NCBI GenBank assembly: GCA_030141605.1
Contig: JAQGDQ010000317.1
Location: 208,501 to 272,500 of the forward strand
DNA length: 64,000 nt
Direction: 5' to 3'
DNA from: Tubiluchus corallicola
Taxonomy: Eukaryota; Priapulida; Priapulimorpha; Priapulimorphida; Tubiluchidae
The position numbers and the translations under genes are program-made. Below are positions 36,643 through 51,600 of this stretch, piece after piece. The notes beneath the pieces are model-generated. The model was not told the DNA's origin and ran no database searches. It saw nothing but the letters and a program-made list of their open reading frames with translations. Within the stretch, counting starts at the first letter, position 1, and each line of letters starts with the position of its first letter.

Positions 36643-39600
36643 CCACTGTCACTAGCAAATAGTGATTTGTTTGATGCTGGTGACAGTTCAGATGATGATG
36701 GACAAATACCAGAAAGAGTACTAAGTTCAGAGGAAAAAGATGCTGCAGAAGGTAAATGTTTCTCTCGTTTATAGAAACTGTGAAAATGTAGACATTGATT
36801 TAGCTTTCTTTTAGCATTTAGTGTTTATACAAGTTTTACCTTATATTAATTAATATCTGGTTTTAGGTGACTTTATGGAAGATTCTGATGTAGGAAATGA
36901 AGAAAGCTTGGAGAAGATAAAAAATAATGCAAAGAAATGTTTTTCAGAAAAGGTGACCAATATGTTTTGATTTCTCTTATATGCACACCTTATATGCTTA
37001 CCACATCAAGTTCATGCTTTTTATACTTGGTTTGTTTTTACCCTTGAACCTTTGACGCTCACAGCAAAAATACTTCTGTTTTTGTCTAATCGTTCAGGCT
37101 GCCATTTTATATGATGCTGGTTATTGTATTGGAGGCTAAAAAGTATTGTATTTTCCATCAAATCAATGTATTAATGTGCGAGTAATGCAGCTGTTTGTAC
37201 CATAATTATCAGAACATACGTTTATATCAAATATAAAAGAGACTATGTGATAATTAATAATTGTATGACAATTTAACAATGTGAAACAAAAAACTAAAAT
37301 AGTGTTTTTTGCTGAGATGAACAGTTATTCTAATAAGGTAATTGTAGTGCTATGAGGTCTGTAGTAACTGTGTAAGTCAGACATTAGTCAGTGTGCTTGA
37401 AAAAAATGACGTTTTTATTAAGCTCATCTTGTGCTGTTAAGCTGGTGAATCACGGTTCCCTATTTTTGCTTTCCTAATTCAGAAAATTTCATAGTACATG
37501 TATCAGTATATGGTTTGTGTTTAAAGATTTCACAAGCGTGTATAATTTTCTATCGGTTATTGGATGCAATTAGGTTAGTGCAATATGTTTTATGGCACAA
37601 TATTTATTTAAATTATCTTGTGTAATTCAACGCTGTGTGTTTCACCTATATATTTTTCTGTAGAGGAAGACGGAGGGTTTGCAACGGACTCAGAAGTCTA
37701 GGCAGAAGAAGGAGGAAGCTTTGCGTCAAATACATGCTGAAACCCAGAGATTAGTACGAGGTTTGTATAACTGTATGAATTGCAATTACTAGCCCAAAAT
37801 CACTGCACTTTTTTGAACATTAATTAATCAATTTATAATAAATCCATTTCTGCCTTGGTAACAGGTTCAAATTCGAACTGGGTCACTTTTTGCATTGTCT
37901 TCGTTCTCAATTCATTAAATTTTAGGTTACTTGTTAAACTATTAGTTTTATGAATTCTGGTGTATCATGTACAAAATGCAATGCATTGTGCTGACCTGGA
38001 CGTTTTGTCACATCTTTTGACCTTGTTTTTAAACTTAAGATTGAGATTGTCAAGCTCAATAGAAGCCATGTTTTAGTGCTTTTGTACTTCGTAGACTTAT
38101 TTTTAGCAAAATTGAAATATAGAAGTTTAATTTATTTACTAGCGTAAGTTTTCTTACAACAGAATAACAATAAATCAGTATTTTTTTCTTTTGCAGAATC
38201 AAATGTATCACTTCCTTATCATAAGCCAAAACCTATGGCACTTAAGGAATTTCTTAATCGAAAGAAAAAGATACAACCTCTGAAGTATACAACGAGGTAA
38301 TGTAATCACAAGTTTTTAGTTAGCTGATGATTTTTTTTTTTATTATTTCATTTTATAAATGAATTTTTGTTGATAAAATATCAGTAAACATTATATTGTT
38401 AAGCAATGAGTTTTAGAGGATTAAAATTTAGTGTTACTAACACTATTATTAAGATTTGTAATTTCAGTAGACGTTGCAGCCTTGTAGCCAGTACTTCATG
38501 AGTTTTTAATTAATTTATTTTTTGTGATATTGCAGTCAGATTCGAGAAGCTGCTAAACGGGAAAAATGTCAACAAAGAGAGGCAGATTGTACCAATTATA
38601 ATGTAGCTGGACTACAATCAGAATCAACGTGCAAAGAAATTACAGGCACTTTCACTTCTGCTCATCATTCACAAAGTGTTTCCAGGTTGCAAATGACTAC
38701 ATCTGATGAACATATTTCAGATGGCAGTGACAAAAACCTTTGTTTACAGAATGAGTCGAAACAAAAGAATGTGCAAAACAAAACTGACGATGTGGTCATT
38801 GAAGATTATGATGAGCTTCCTGATTTATTGGTGGAAATATCAAGCACAAGAAATAAGGAATTAAACGACAACGATCATATTTCTAATTATGAGAGTGAAA
38901 GTGTTAGTGAACAGGAGAAACATGACGATACTGCTGAGGTGGAAGTAGACGAGTCTCCAGTAGAGGAAAAAAAATCTAAGTTTCGCTTCGATGACGACAC
39001 TGGTGATTACAAAGTTACCAATAGTTATGATACTTTGAAGTCTCTTACAAACTATAATAGTTTTAGAAGCACCAGAGTGCCAGAAGGGCATAGTGCTTCA
39101 AACATTTCAAATCTATCAGACAATTTAGCTGCAAATGTGTACAATACATCAAGTAGTGCATCGGGCATTTTTAGTCTCTCAGATAATGTAGCTGCAAGGA
39201 CTGCAAAGCTGTGCAGTGTGTCAACCAATCACCTTGGTAATGGACAAAGTTTGCACAACCACCAGGTGAACAATGACAATGTTAAAGCAACAAAATCCAC
39301 AACAAAACTGAGCTGTCTTAAACTCAGGGTTCTGAAAAATTTAGCACCTTCACCATGTCTTAGTGGAAGTGGTCCGTCCGATTTTATAGACTTGGGCTTG
39401 GGAGACCCACCTTGTGGAAAACCAAAGGGTGTAACTGAGCTGATGAACAGATTTGTGAAACATACAGCGAAGCGTGCTCCAAGACAGCCACACAATGTAG
39501 AAATTCAGTAAGTATTTTACACTTAAAGAATTACTCACCTGAAATGTAACTGCCTAACAGTAGTTATTGTATGGTCATTTGTAGTCGACAATATAAGGAG

Positions 39601-42600
39601 CATGTAATTTTTTGCCTAGAGCATATATGTGAAACTTGACACTTATGTTGTAATTTATGAATATGTCAGCTAGTACATAATCACTCCTGAAGTGTGCTGA
39701 ACTGTAATTGCATTTCTATCCCTAGAATCTTGTTAAACGTCTATAAATAATTTAAATTCTGTCGTTCAAAACATAAACAAGTAATGAAACCACTATGTTG
39801 TTTGTAGTAGCAGCGTTTACACGAAAAACACCTATTTAGAGTTAAAAATGTAAATACATGGAATTTATTACAGCTACAATTAATTACTTCTGTGATGTTG
39901 TATCAAACACATTTAAACTTAAAGACTCGTTTCTGTTAATAGATACCCAGATTATAAAAAGTATTACAAAAAGACCCTTCAGGGTTTTATTTGGCATATG
40001 ATTGTTGCTGACTAGGTGCTACAGTAACTTTGCCTCAAATGTCATCCAGCTTTTTATAATCGAGAATTTTATTGACTTCAGGACACAGGCAATATTTGGT
40101 GTTTTTTGGTAAGTTGTCACAATTACTAATAAGTTCCCATAAAAGAATGCAGCTATTTTTGTAGTGTTGTGCACAAAGAAGTTGATGTAAGTGGGCAAGA
40201 ACATCTCCGTAGCGATGCACTTTCTGTCTCTGTACCAGGTGATGAAGAAGCACCAGAAAATCCACAGCTGAGCTTTCCTGGTATGTAAATTAATGCTATA
40301 AACGTAAATGAGTGATATGTGTCTTCCACATTTGCTGTTTCAGGGCTGCATTAGCATACTAACTACTAACACAATTTGTAAACTGGAAGTTCTGTGGTGA
40401 CGTATTTGTGTATTGTGGTGAAGCGGTAACATAATTTCGCAGGTATTTTTTCGCCATGGTTTTGCTTATTAGTTAACTGTGTACATTAATTTGCCAGGTG
40501 CAAAATTGGCTAAACTGAGGGAGTCGTTAAAAATGGAGATGAAACAAAAGAGGCAAGTTTCCCAGCAGAAGAAAATCCAACTGTATAAGATGGATAACGA
40601 AGAAGACTATGAAGCGGAAGGTGAAGATGACGAAGAAGAAGAGGCAGAGCAAAGTGAAACGGATGAGGAGAACGAAGATGAGGTGATGTTGCTTTAGTAA
40701 ATTTTTAAAGGGAAGAAAAGAGAATTTTAGAATATATCCAAAATAACTTTCCATACAAAGTTATAACTTATAGTGCTTAGCACTACACTTACCTGTTTGA
40801 AAGACTTATGTAACTGGAAAAGAAACTCTTAATAATTTAAAATATTCACGCCATACTGGTGAAACGGCACTGTATCACCGTCCCAATGTGCATCACTGGC
40901 TCACCATAAAACACATTATTGGTGTTACTGACAGTATAAAGTAATTTAAACTGTTGCTTAATTAGTGGAGAGTGTGCTACGAATGCTCTGGTTATTTTTT
41001 CAAGCTTTATGCAATGTTATATCTGAACTTGTTTCAAATGGCTTTCCGTTAAAATGGCTGGTGTTACCGGCTAACTGACATCGCAGGAGTGTTATTTACA
41101 ACTTTTGTACATCATAACTGCTAATGCAATTTCTGTGTGCAGTGAGATAGCTTGTAAGTAGTACCCAATTTCAAGACGATTTTTAAAGCTTTTTTATGAA
41201 AAGTGTTTTCTTGTTCTTTAAGGTTTAGTCAGTTATTAATCTGTTCTTCTTTTTTCCTTGATTTGGTTTGCTTTGAAAGATGATAGAATTAAGTGTACAA
41301 TGGTCTTGGTTTTTGTGTGATCTTTAGCTGTTCTTTAAGATACAGACTAATAGTTTTTAATAGAGGGTTACCGGATCTCTGTCCACAGCAATCCAGCACA
41401 AATTTGGATCGGATCAGGATAAGATCCTTATCCTTGCTTTAGCAGTCCCCCTTTCTAGTCAGCTCTGCAGTCCTAATACTTTGTAGATTTATATAGATAT
41501 CTTTTGAGCAAAAATTTAATTCTATTGTATTGGATTTCTGTAAAAAATTGCATCTTTTTTTACAGTTAATGTGCCAATTTATTAAGAGATAGAAAAACAG
41601 TTTATTAATTATTAATGCAAATTTACTATTTGCCTCTTGTCATATAGCCCAACGTTTTTTTTCTAATTATACTTGAAAATTTATTTGAGCTTAGTCTGTA
41701 ATTGCAATAATAAGCAATTCTAAGATTTTCGAGAATTAACTTTGCTGTTCCAAACTATTCATGAATTAATTTAATTGATCCGGAGGCTTTTCATTGCATG
41801 GTTGTTAATGCAGTGCAGTGACCTAGAGAATAACATTAATTTGACAAGCTGTAGAGTTAAGAATGAAGAAATTAAAGATAATTATTAATTTTTAAATTTA
41901 ACAGGTAAAATGTAGATTGTTCAATGGCACCAGAATTTATTTAGTCTTAGTTCACGTCTTTGGTTTGTTCCATCAGACAACTAGTAATAGTTTCATAATT
42001 TTAATCTATAATTTATTATTTTCTGCAGGAAGAAGAGGAGGACATAGAAGAGATACCAATTACTGAGAAAAAACGTCCCAAGAATGCTTTTGTTGAGTCA
42101 GAATGTGAAGAAGAGGATGGAGACGATGTTGGTAATGATGACGATGATGACGAGGAAGAGGACGACAATATGAATCTTGCATTGTACTCTGATGGCGAAG
42201 AAATAGACGAAAGGACAGAGGGTAACTTTGAACTGTTGAATGTTGTCTTATAAGAGTCAACGTATTTGGCTCCTCATTGCATGCATTTCTGGAAATGTAT
42301 AACTCTCTCAGAGTTGTATAAAACCCTCAAACAGTGAAAACATAATGTGGTGGGTGAGCTTTAGGTATTGTTCTGTTGCTGATGATAAACAGGGAGCATT
42401 TGTGGTTGGTTAGATATTGCTTGCACAGGTAAATTGTTTGTCTACATGATTGTTTATAGAGGAAGGAAAAAGTTAACTTGTTGTTGTGACAAAACATTAC
42501 TTGTGGTGTGTGGTGGACTTGCTAACTGCAAGTTAGAATTCATTATTTCATGGTGAGTTAAATATGCTTTGTATTAAATGCATTGTTGACTAAACAAGCT

Positions 42601-45600
42601 CTTGCTAAGAACATATAAAGCTTGCTAGCTTGTTACCAAAATGTATTATTTCACATTAAATTAAGTATGTTCTATATTAAATATACTGTTGAATGAGCAA
42701 GCTGTTGTTAGATGGGAACTTAAGTCTAATCATGTACAGGTAAACCATCATTGTCATAAACATGACAGAGCAATTAATTTGGAATATTTCAGTTGGCTTA
42801 CTAGCCGTCATTGCTTGAGCCACCTCTAGTCACCATCGATGTTTATAACTTTGTTCTTCTATTCATGAGTTTACTGAAGTGAATTATATAAACTTTTTTC
42901 AACTAGTCATTTTTTTAGTGCATTTGATTTGCTTTATTTGCAAACATTTTTAAATTTGCTTTTATGCTTCATTTCTGTATTAGAATCAGGTAAGATTACC
43001 AATTCAAAGAATAAATGGTCCCCAGTAGCTGTAAGTTCCACAAACACCAACGTTGACCTTTTCGGAACATCTTCAGTTCATCGAGCACCTGCCAAAGAGG
43101 ATCAGAAAGATTTGGAACAATTACAAGTGACTCTCAGCCAGGAGATAAAGAAAGGAGGTGAATAAATTAAAATGAGACGCTAGTTTTGTATCTGAGTCAA
43201 ATACGTAATAGTGCCCACATTGCCCAATTAAAACAACTATTTTGCAATGCTACATTTGGTAAACTGAATTTGTTTCATCATATTTTCAAAATTATCAACA
43301 ATTTTTTTTCTATGCTAAGAAGTATCTAATGAGGTTTGACCAAGCATTTTCAAATTAATTATTAAACTCCTCTATAGGGTGATTTGTTGAGCAAGCAGAA
43401 ATGACTTGATTTACTGCGGCTTAGAAAGCCCTCCTTACGATGTAACATATTAACTCATTTGTCACTGTAAAACATCTGTCTACCAGATATCCACAATTAT
43501 AATCTCTGATCCAGCACTTCCAGATGAATGTCGTTAGCATTTGCTTAATTTTGGTTTTTCAGTTTGCTGTTTATAGGCTATTATGTTGTATCTTTTACTA
43601 GTGCACTCGCAGACAGTGCGGAGAAGTCGGATTGTTGAATTTTTATAATTTCAGGATGCTAAAAAGCCTCAAATGATAGATTGTGATTAGGTTGGCTGCC
43701 AGCATGCATCTGGAGCGTCAAATAATGATGCTTCCTTTTGTGTAACTGAAAGCAATATTCTAAAATTATAGTTTTTAGTTTTTTCAAATTGGTCTCAACT
43801 AAGTTTTTACTATATATATATTTGCGCTGTATTTTTGCAGGTTGTTTCCCAATGGATACATGTAATCTATGACAAAGTTCTCTTCTTTGTTTAGTCAAAA
43901 TAATATGAATACGTGCGCTGCGACAGATAAATATATTACTTGTAGATCTACATAATATATTTAACAGTTTGAGCTGCAATACTTGAAAATAGGTGAAATG
44001 CCTCTAAAAATATGGTACTTGGCATTTGCTTGTAGATAAGGAGGAAGGAAGGAAATACAAGAAAATTACTCAAACAACCTTAGAAATAACTTGGAAAAAA
44101 AACTTATTTTTTGCATAATTCCTCGCATACATGAAAAGCAAAGTGAAGTAATTTTATAAAGGTGCGACACACACCAGATTTGGATCGATGATATTCCTAG
44201 AATAATATAGACGACATAGCGATAAAAACTAATTTTTCGTATTGATACGAGAATTCAATAATTATCGATATGTTTTTTTATCGTTAACATTCTTATGTCA
44301 ATTATATGAATATTCTATGCGAATGTGCTTGCATTACAGAGTTCAAGAGTTCAGTTGATTTAAGCAAAATTTATATTGCAAAAAAGTTATACTAACTCCC
44401 AAAAATCTGGACAGCACTTTGTGCTAAATATTATTAGAACATGCATGCTATATGAATGTTGCTGTGTAACAAAGAAATAGCATTTTTACTTTTTTAATTA
44501 ATGACTGTTTGAAAGTTGAAACTTCTTGCTTGGAATTTGATATAATGCTTTCCTCCTAAAGCATTTTCAAATGGTGCTCAGCAATAATTGCTACTGTTTT
44601 AAACTTGAAAATAGTTATTTCGTATTTCAAATGTGCATTTTAGTGTTAATCAGTTTATTAGTAATACAATCGTACTTTTAACAATTACAGCAAGGACAAA
44701 GTCAGATGACATTTTTGAAGACAACGTCGCAAGACAAAATGTTAGTTCATCTGACCTAGAGAATAGTTTTGATTTTGGTCCATCATTGATTCCGCCTCAT
44801 CAACCTGGTGGAGGAGTTGTATCTTCAACTGAGCAGCCTAAGTTTGTAACGCCACTGCCAAAACTAAAATCTTCTGTGTCACTGCTTAAGAGGGTATGAC
44901 TTGCTTTTTCAGTAGCAATTTTCTTTTCTGTTGTACATCAAACTAATACTTAAGGGTTGTAACTAGTCACTACAGTTCAGTTGTGATTTGTAAAGATTTT
45001 GCCAAGATCAAAATTCAGTGCAGTAGCACTTTAGTATCATGCTAGTCTTTGTTATTTAATCACTATTGACAGTTTTTTCATCGGTATAGAATAGAGGATC
45101 AAACCACTAGCGAATTTCTACTACATTCAAACAGCGAAAAATTCTGATTCTGAAGTGACGCCACTACTGTCACAGCCAGAATCATACCCAGTATGTTTCT
45201 CTACAGTCCCTGGTTTCCCAGATAAATTTTGAACTTAAGAAATTTAAATGCTTTAGACATCACAAGACGAGACAAAATGTACAGTTACACACAAAAGAAT
45301 ACGTACGTTGATGCTACCTAGCTTGAAATTGCATTGAAATTGTTGAAACTGACCATAAAGCATCTACAATCAGTTTGTGATTGTAAACCACACTCTACAG
45401 TACAGATGATCCTAGTCAATGCTCATCACAGTTGAAACATAAGGTGACGTCACTTCCTGTCCCACAATCACAAAAAAGTGATCTGCAGTTGCAGTGGAAA
45501 TGCTCTACTATTCTCTGCAACTCAGAGAAGACAGTTTTTCTCACTAGTGCTCACATGTTGAAATATCATCACTTTTCAGTTGCAAAAAAACAAACAAGGC

Positions 45601-48600
45601 TAAGGTACCAGCCCAGCTGCATTGATACTGTATTCATTTATATTTTTGTGTGCTTATAGAGTGACAGCCGGTCATCTGAGATGTCTCTCCCAATAGAGAA
45701 TTCCCAAGACTTGTACGATTTACATCAGCTGCGACGACGTGATTCTTCAAATCTAAGTTGTGATAGTGATTCACAATTGCAGCCTGATTGTGATACCATG
45801 CATAGTCAATTACTCGATGAAGACGGGTAATTACACATCACTAATACGTTATGTTTTTGTTTTTATGGTAGTTTGTCAAAAAATAATATTTTTTATATTG
45901 GCTGTAGCTAGTATCATTTTACCTTTATTATAAAAAGTATTATAAATTCTTTTTTTGATTTTTTAAGATATTTGTGAAAAATTTTAATCTTTAACTGGTT
46001 AACTAATTATAATTACCATTGAAAGCATTTTTTGTTGTTTTTTTTGATAAAATGATATTATTACTAAATGTTATTACTGCAAGTAAGATGTTAAGTAGTA
46101 GATAATAAGTTCAATTTAAAATTAATAGTACATTCGATATCATGTATATTTAAAAAAAACCGGACCCAGTGTTAAACTATAGCAGAAAATGATTTAGTGT
46201 TTAAAATATTGAAAGGGAAAACATTATGTTTTCAAGAATGGCTTACGTAAAAGAATTATTACACACATTTAATTTTAAGTTCACGCCATTAGTTTTTCCC
46301 TCTTCCATGAATTTTGCCAATCGCTTGTTAGATGGATTGCCGGCAGGTCGAAAGCGCTTTGCACAGAAAAACAAGCACTCTACCTTTCAGATCAGTTCTG
46401 ACGTAAAAAACATAATTGTGGTTAATTGCTTGTTGGCATTGCGGTAAGCTTAAGCTTGAATTGAATTTATAACTTAAAATTTGCTGAGTCGATGTAAATC
46501 ACAGTCAGTGTAGCACTGTATTTTAATTTTTGCTTGTGCAAATGTGTGTAACATGCTCGTGGAATGCTTGTGCCATTACAATATTATGTTCACTTCTGTC
46601 GTCATCACTAGCTGTGCTCGCCTACCATTAATTAAGTTTATAAGTTAATATTTAATTATCAGAAATAATTTTTACTATTCTTCCTATAGGGTTTGCCAGC
46701 CGTGAAAAATCATCCTGTTTTTTTTAAGTTCGGATAAGAGACTAATAATTATCCTACTTGTATAGATATATAATGCGTCAAAATTTGCTCTCTCTTCCAA
46801 TACACACTCTAGTAGTATTGTCACAATATATGACTTCTTTATGTCATATTTATTCAACTTGCCATATTTGCAGAATCAGTATACATCTTCATGTTTTGTC
46901 TGACTATTCTTGCAGATAAGTGCTGCAACAGTAAGGCAATTTTGTTAAAACAAACATTTATTCATAGTCTATGAATATCATACTAATCGGTAACAGTCAT
47001 AACACTTGTATTGTTTTTTTACTCGCTGATGTCAATACTGATATGTACATTGATTATTGGAAAATGTCGTATTTCATCATTGTTTGGCGTTACTGTATTG
47101 CTTTTCTGCAACATTTTTATCCTTGTTTTTCTTTTGCAGTTTTTTGCGATTGAAGAAAAGTACACTGAAGAAGTCATACAAAAGAAACAGAATATTTGAC
47201 AATGATGAAAATGCAACAGATATGGATGAACTTTTACAATTTTGTTCTGGACAGTTTACTGGCAGTATGCTTAATTAGTCTACAATTTTCTCTACTCAAA
47301 AATGAGAATAGTTGTAACTTAAAACTTCTTTTCTGTGGGAATTTGTGTGCTTTTCATTTCTAATATTTGTGCTTAGTAATTTATTTTGATAGCTTCTTTG
47401 TCTTAAAAGCAGAGAAGGCCTTTTCTTAAAAAAACTTCTTTATTATCAGTGTCGAGTTATTTTATTTTATTTTATTCCATTACAAACACTTTGACGTAAA
47501 AAGGGTAATTTGGTATAGTGTTAGAAAAATGATTGTTGAAAACGTAATGTCATACTTTTTTGCATCCATTAATGCAATGCATCCATGGCTGCTAGAATTT
47601 GGTGAAGTTACTATTGTAGTTAAGCCATTACAAGAAATTTAAATTTAATTTGTGGTACCTTTTCATCAGTAACCTTTGACGATACCGAATGTGATACTCA
47701 TAGTAAACGGTATGGCACTTGTACATAGAAACCATGTTATTTTTATAGACAAGGAGTCTCAGGAACGGAAATCGGCAAAGAATTTGTTTGGAAGTGCTTT
47801 GGAAGATAAACAAAGTGAAAAACAAAGGAAAGTTTTATCCAGATTCGAGTCAAGTAATAAATCAGATATGGATGAACTTATTGGTTTGTGTTCCGGAAAT
47901 TTTACGGATACGCAGATGGATAAAGGACAAAAAGAGGAAGTTGTGTTTAGGGGTACATCAAATCCAACAAATGATATGGATGAACTTGTTGGCCTTTGTT
48001 CTGGCACTTTTTCTTATAATCAAGGTTAATTTGATTATTCAAATATGTTTTATGATATCTGACAAAATGTTGGCGTGCAAAAATTGTGTTATTTATAGAA
48101 CATTGTATGCATGGAAATAAAAATAATACAGTAGGCGCCATTTATTAGACTCATGGTTAATAGACTCATTCGCTTAATTGACTCAAAAACACATGGAACA
48201 GGCTGGTTCTATTCAAATGTATATAAAAAAAACTCGGTAATTGTCTCAAATAACTCTGCATAATTGACTCAATATTTTTCCTTCACGCACGTAAAATAAG
48301 ACACTTGTGTGTACCAAAACAGCTTTTACTGCATTTTTGTCATCTTTTTGTTGATTCTGTGCGCTATAATATACGTAGTAAGCGGGTACAGTACCTTTAT
48401 CGTATTAGCATAGTTTGCTTTTGAAGCTCCTGCTGCTTTTCACAAGGTTATCACCAACTGCACTAGGTGACTAGGTGTTTTGCGTGAATATGGGCAGTAC
48501 ACAGTAACAGATTTTCATTGTTTTTATCGCTATGAGAATTTCGTAGACCAACTTCTTCGTGAAGAAATGAAATAACCGAATTGCATGAATTTTTGTAATT

Positions 48601-51600
48601 TTTAATGGTAATAATCAGATTTTTTTCTTTTTTTATTAATTTACTTATATAAATTATGCTTCTTAAATAATTACACATAGGTATTTTTGACATTAATTTG
48701 TTTCTAAAATTCATTTAATGTCATTGCAAGGCATACTAGTGTGATGAGTGATGACTCATACTTGTATGGTAGTAATATACTAAACCTTCGGCTAATTGAC
48801 TCAGTCGGTTAATTGGGTCAAAACACTTCCATCCTATAAGTCTATTAAGTGGCGCCTACTGTAATATGTAACGAACATAAACGTGATGTGTCAGACTATA
48901 ATTGCTGAACTACATTGGCCAAAAGCATTAAATAAATATTATTCAAAACTTCTAAATTTTCTCTTGGTGGAGCTTTTGCTTTAAGTGTCAATAAGATTGA
49001 ATTTTGATTTAAACATGTGCTGTTGGCAACGCATTGCTGGTCTCTAAATGATATCAGTGTTTCATACAAAGAAGTGATCTATATTTGGACAACGTTGTGA
49101 GGCCTTAAGACAGTTGTTTGCCTGAGGACAGATATACTGACAAAGATAACTTATCTAGTTAGATAATATTGTGAGTCCTCAAATACATTTATGATTCTTG
49201 TCTGAAGAAAGCTGAGCTCTCAAATTTATTATTATTGTATTATTGAAGAAACATAGAACGTTATGATATGGGGACTGCCAACTCGTGGCTTAAGTTGTTA
49301 ATAATCGCCACATCATTTTTTCATCTACGCCTTGCAAGTTTAATGGTACAAATGATATTTCTATTGTCTATCTCAAAGTTTTAAACAAAGGACACAGAGT
49401 TCACTTTTGATGACAAACAGTGAATAAAATTTTTGCAACTGAAAAAAGTACATTCATATTATTGGCTTATAAGGCGATGTGGTTTTATGTCTTTTGTTAA
49501 TAACACCATATGTCATACAAAGTCATACAAATGCGAGCATGTTCTCACCAATGACTATTTTTGCACCTTGACCTATTCTCATTGTTTAGATGAGGCAGCT
49601 AAGCAATCGTTTGATTCACAGTCTGGAAGCCAGTGTGAAATCTTCCAAGGTACTTTGCCATTCACTCCGGATCTTTCGCAAGATGACAATGTGATAAAAA
49701 CTGTAAACGAACCAGAGAGGCCTTCTTTACCTGTTAAAACACATTTAGGATTTACTGGAATGCTAAACACGTAAGTTTGCACAACATTTTGAAAATCATC
49801 AATTTCTTAGGTCTAGTTCTTTTTAATTTTCTTTGGTTCAGCTTATAAAAGAGATCAATGATAAATATAGAATTGTCATAACGTTTTTGTTTTGTTTTAT
49901 TTCCAGATCACAAGAATCACCTCTGAATCAACCATTTGCCAAGAATTTGCCAGAAGAAAGTGAGTTTGTCATTACAGCTGTTGATAATAACGATGATGAG
50001 GAGCCTATAGTGCGCGCAAGGAAAAAGCGTTTTAAAGCGCAACCAGATGCAACAGAAATTTTGACTTCTGGCTTGGACCCGACCAGTGTGCCTTCAAAAC
50101 GTAAGCGACTGTCGAGAATACGACTGACACTTAGTGATGATGAGTCAGATGATGGTGAAATTGCTGCAAATCAAAATTATGACGGTGATGTTGACGATGA
50201 CAATAGTTTACACGCAGAGTCAGAAAATAAGGATGGTGCTGAAGATAAGTGTAAATTGTAAGTTGTTTTATTATTTGTGTGCAAAATACAGTTTTTCTAA
50301 AGATTTTTTTCTAGTGCATTATTACTTAGAAGTATTTCTTTGAGAAGAATTGTTGAGACACAACACGAGAATAATATGTTCTACACAGTGTTTTCACAGT
50401 TTTAATATGTGCTAATGTACTAATTTTCTGAAAAATGACTTACCCGTGGATGCATAATGCAAAATCACGTATTACGTATGAAACAACGATGTATTACCTT
50501 ACAGGTAGTACTTGTGCTTTAGTGCATCATAAATACATGTGATTTAAAAGGGTCACTTTCTTAACTAGTTAAAGCGCAACTACCAACATATATCTTTGAT
50601 AGCATTGTAAGTGAATGTAAGAAAATTGTTGTTCGTGACGGTAACAGAAATAATTTAGAACTTGGAAAGATTCCAGAATTCAGATATTAATCTTATTGGC
50701 CTCTTTGTAGCTGGTGTATTTAATACGAAAAGAACTTTTCGAGGTAATACTAGGTTTACTCCACTAGTTAGTTTATTGGAAACTAATAATTAATTTTTAA
50801 ACCAACAGTTTATTAGTAAATAATCCTAAGTAAGGGAAATGAACAGTTAATTAATTTGCCTGAAAAGGAAATACAGACAAGTTGATAATCAAGTCAGGGT
50901 TTGAACTTCAAACTTCTAGTTCATTATCATGTATCATGTTTTTGCAGTTCGTCTCTGCAGCGACACGAGTTCTTTGAGGAGGAAGCTGAGTTGTCTGGTT
51001 CGGAGGCAGAGAGTGATGAGGATCTGGATATTGCAGCTGAGGATGATGTATTGGAAGAAGAACTTGGTGACCTGGAAGAGATGCCTTCAGACGAAGAACT
51101 TCGTGACCAGATAAACAGAGTTCATGTGTAAGTTGATGGTAAAACTGCAACTGGGTTGAACATATGTGAGATACTGTTAAGTTTTAGTTAAATATTTAGT
51201 TTTTTAAAGATTATAATTTACGTTTCTATAATATTATATTATATATTATAATAGACTTTTTACGTTTCTGTGCTGAAATATGATCTGTTTTCGAAATGTT
51301 AACCATTTTCAACACAGCAACGATTTTCTTTCGTAAAAGATGCATAAAACTTTTAAAATTAAAATTCGTCACACAAATGCAGGTGCACGACTAATTGTAT
51401 GTTCCATTTTGTTTTATTGCAAGTTGATCTCGAAGTAGAATGTATTTTTACAATTATTAAAACGACTTTAGTCGCACACTCATCACCTTTTTTCTCTAAC
51501 TGTTTACTCTTTTTTTTTATCTTGCCTTTTTCGTTTTTACACCATTTGTGTTTTCTGGTTTTGGCAGTGAACTAATGAATATCGTTAGCGAGTTTACTAA

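Noticed and set aside
41416-41434. Perfect 19-nt hairpin in a claspin intron
   Set aside because: Too short to distinguish from chance; no microRNA-like arm length.
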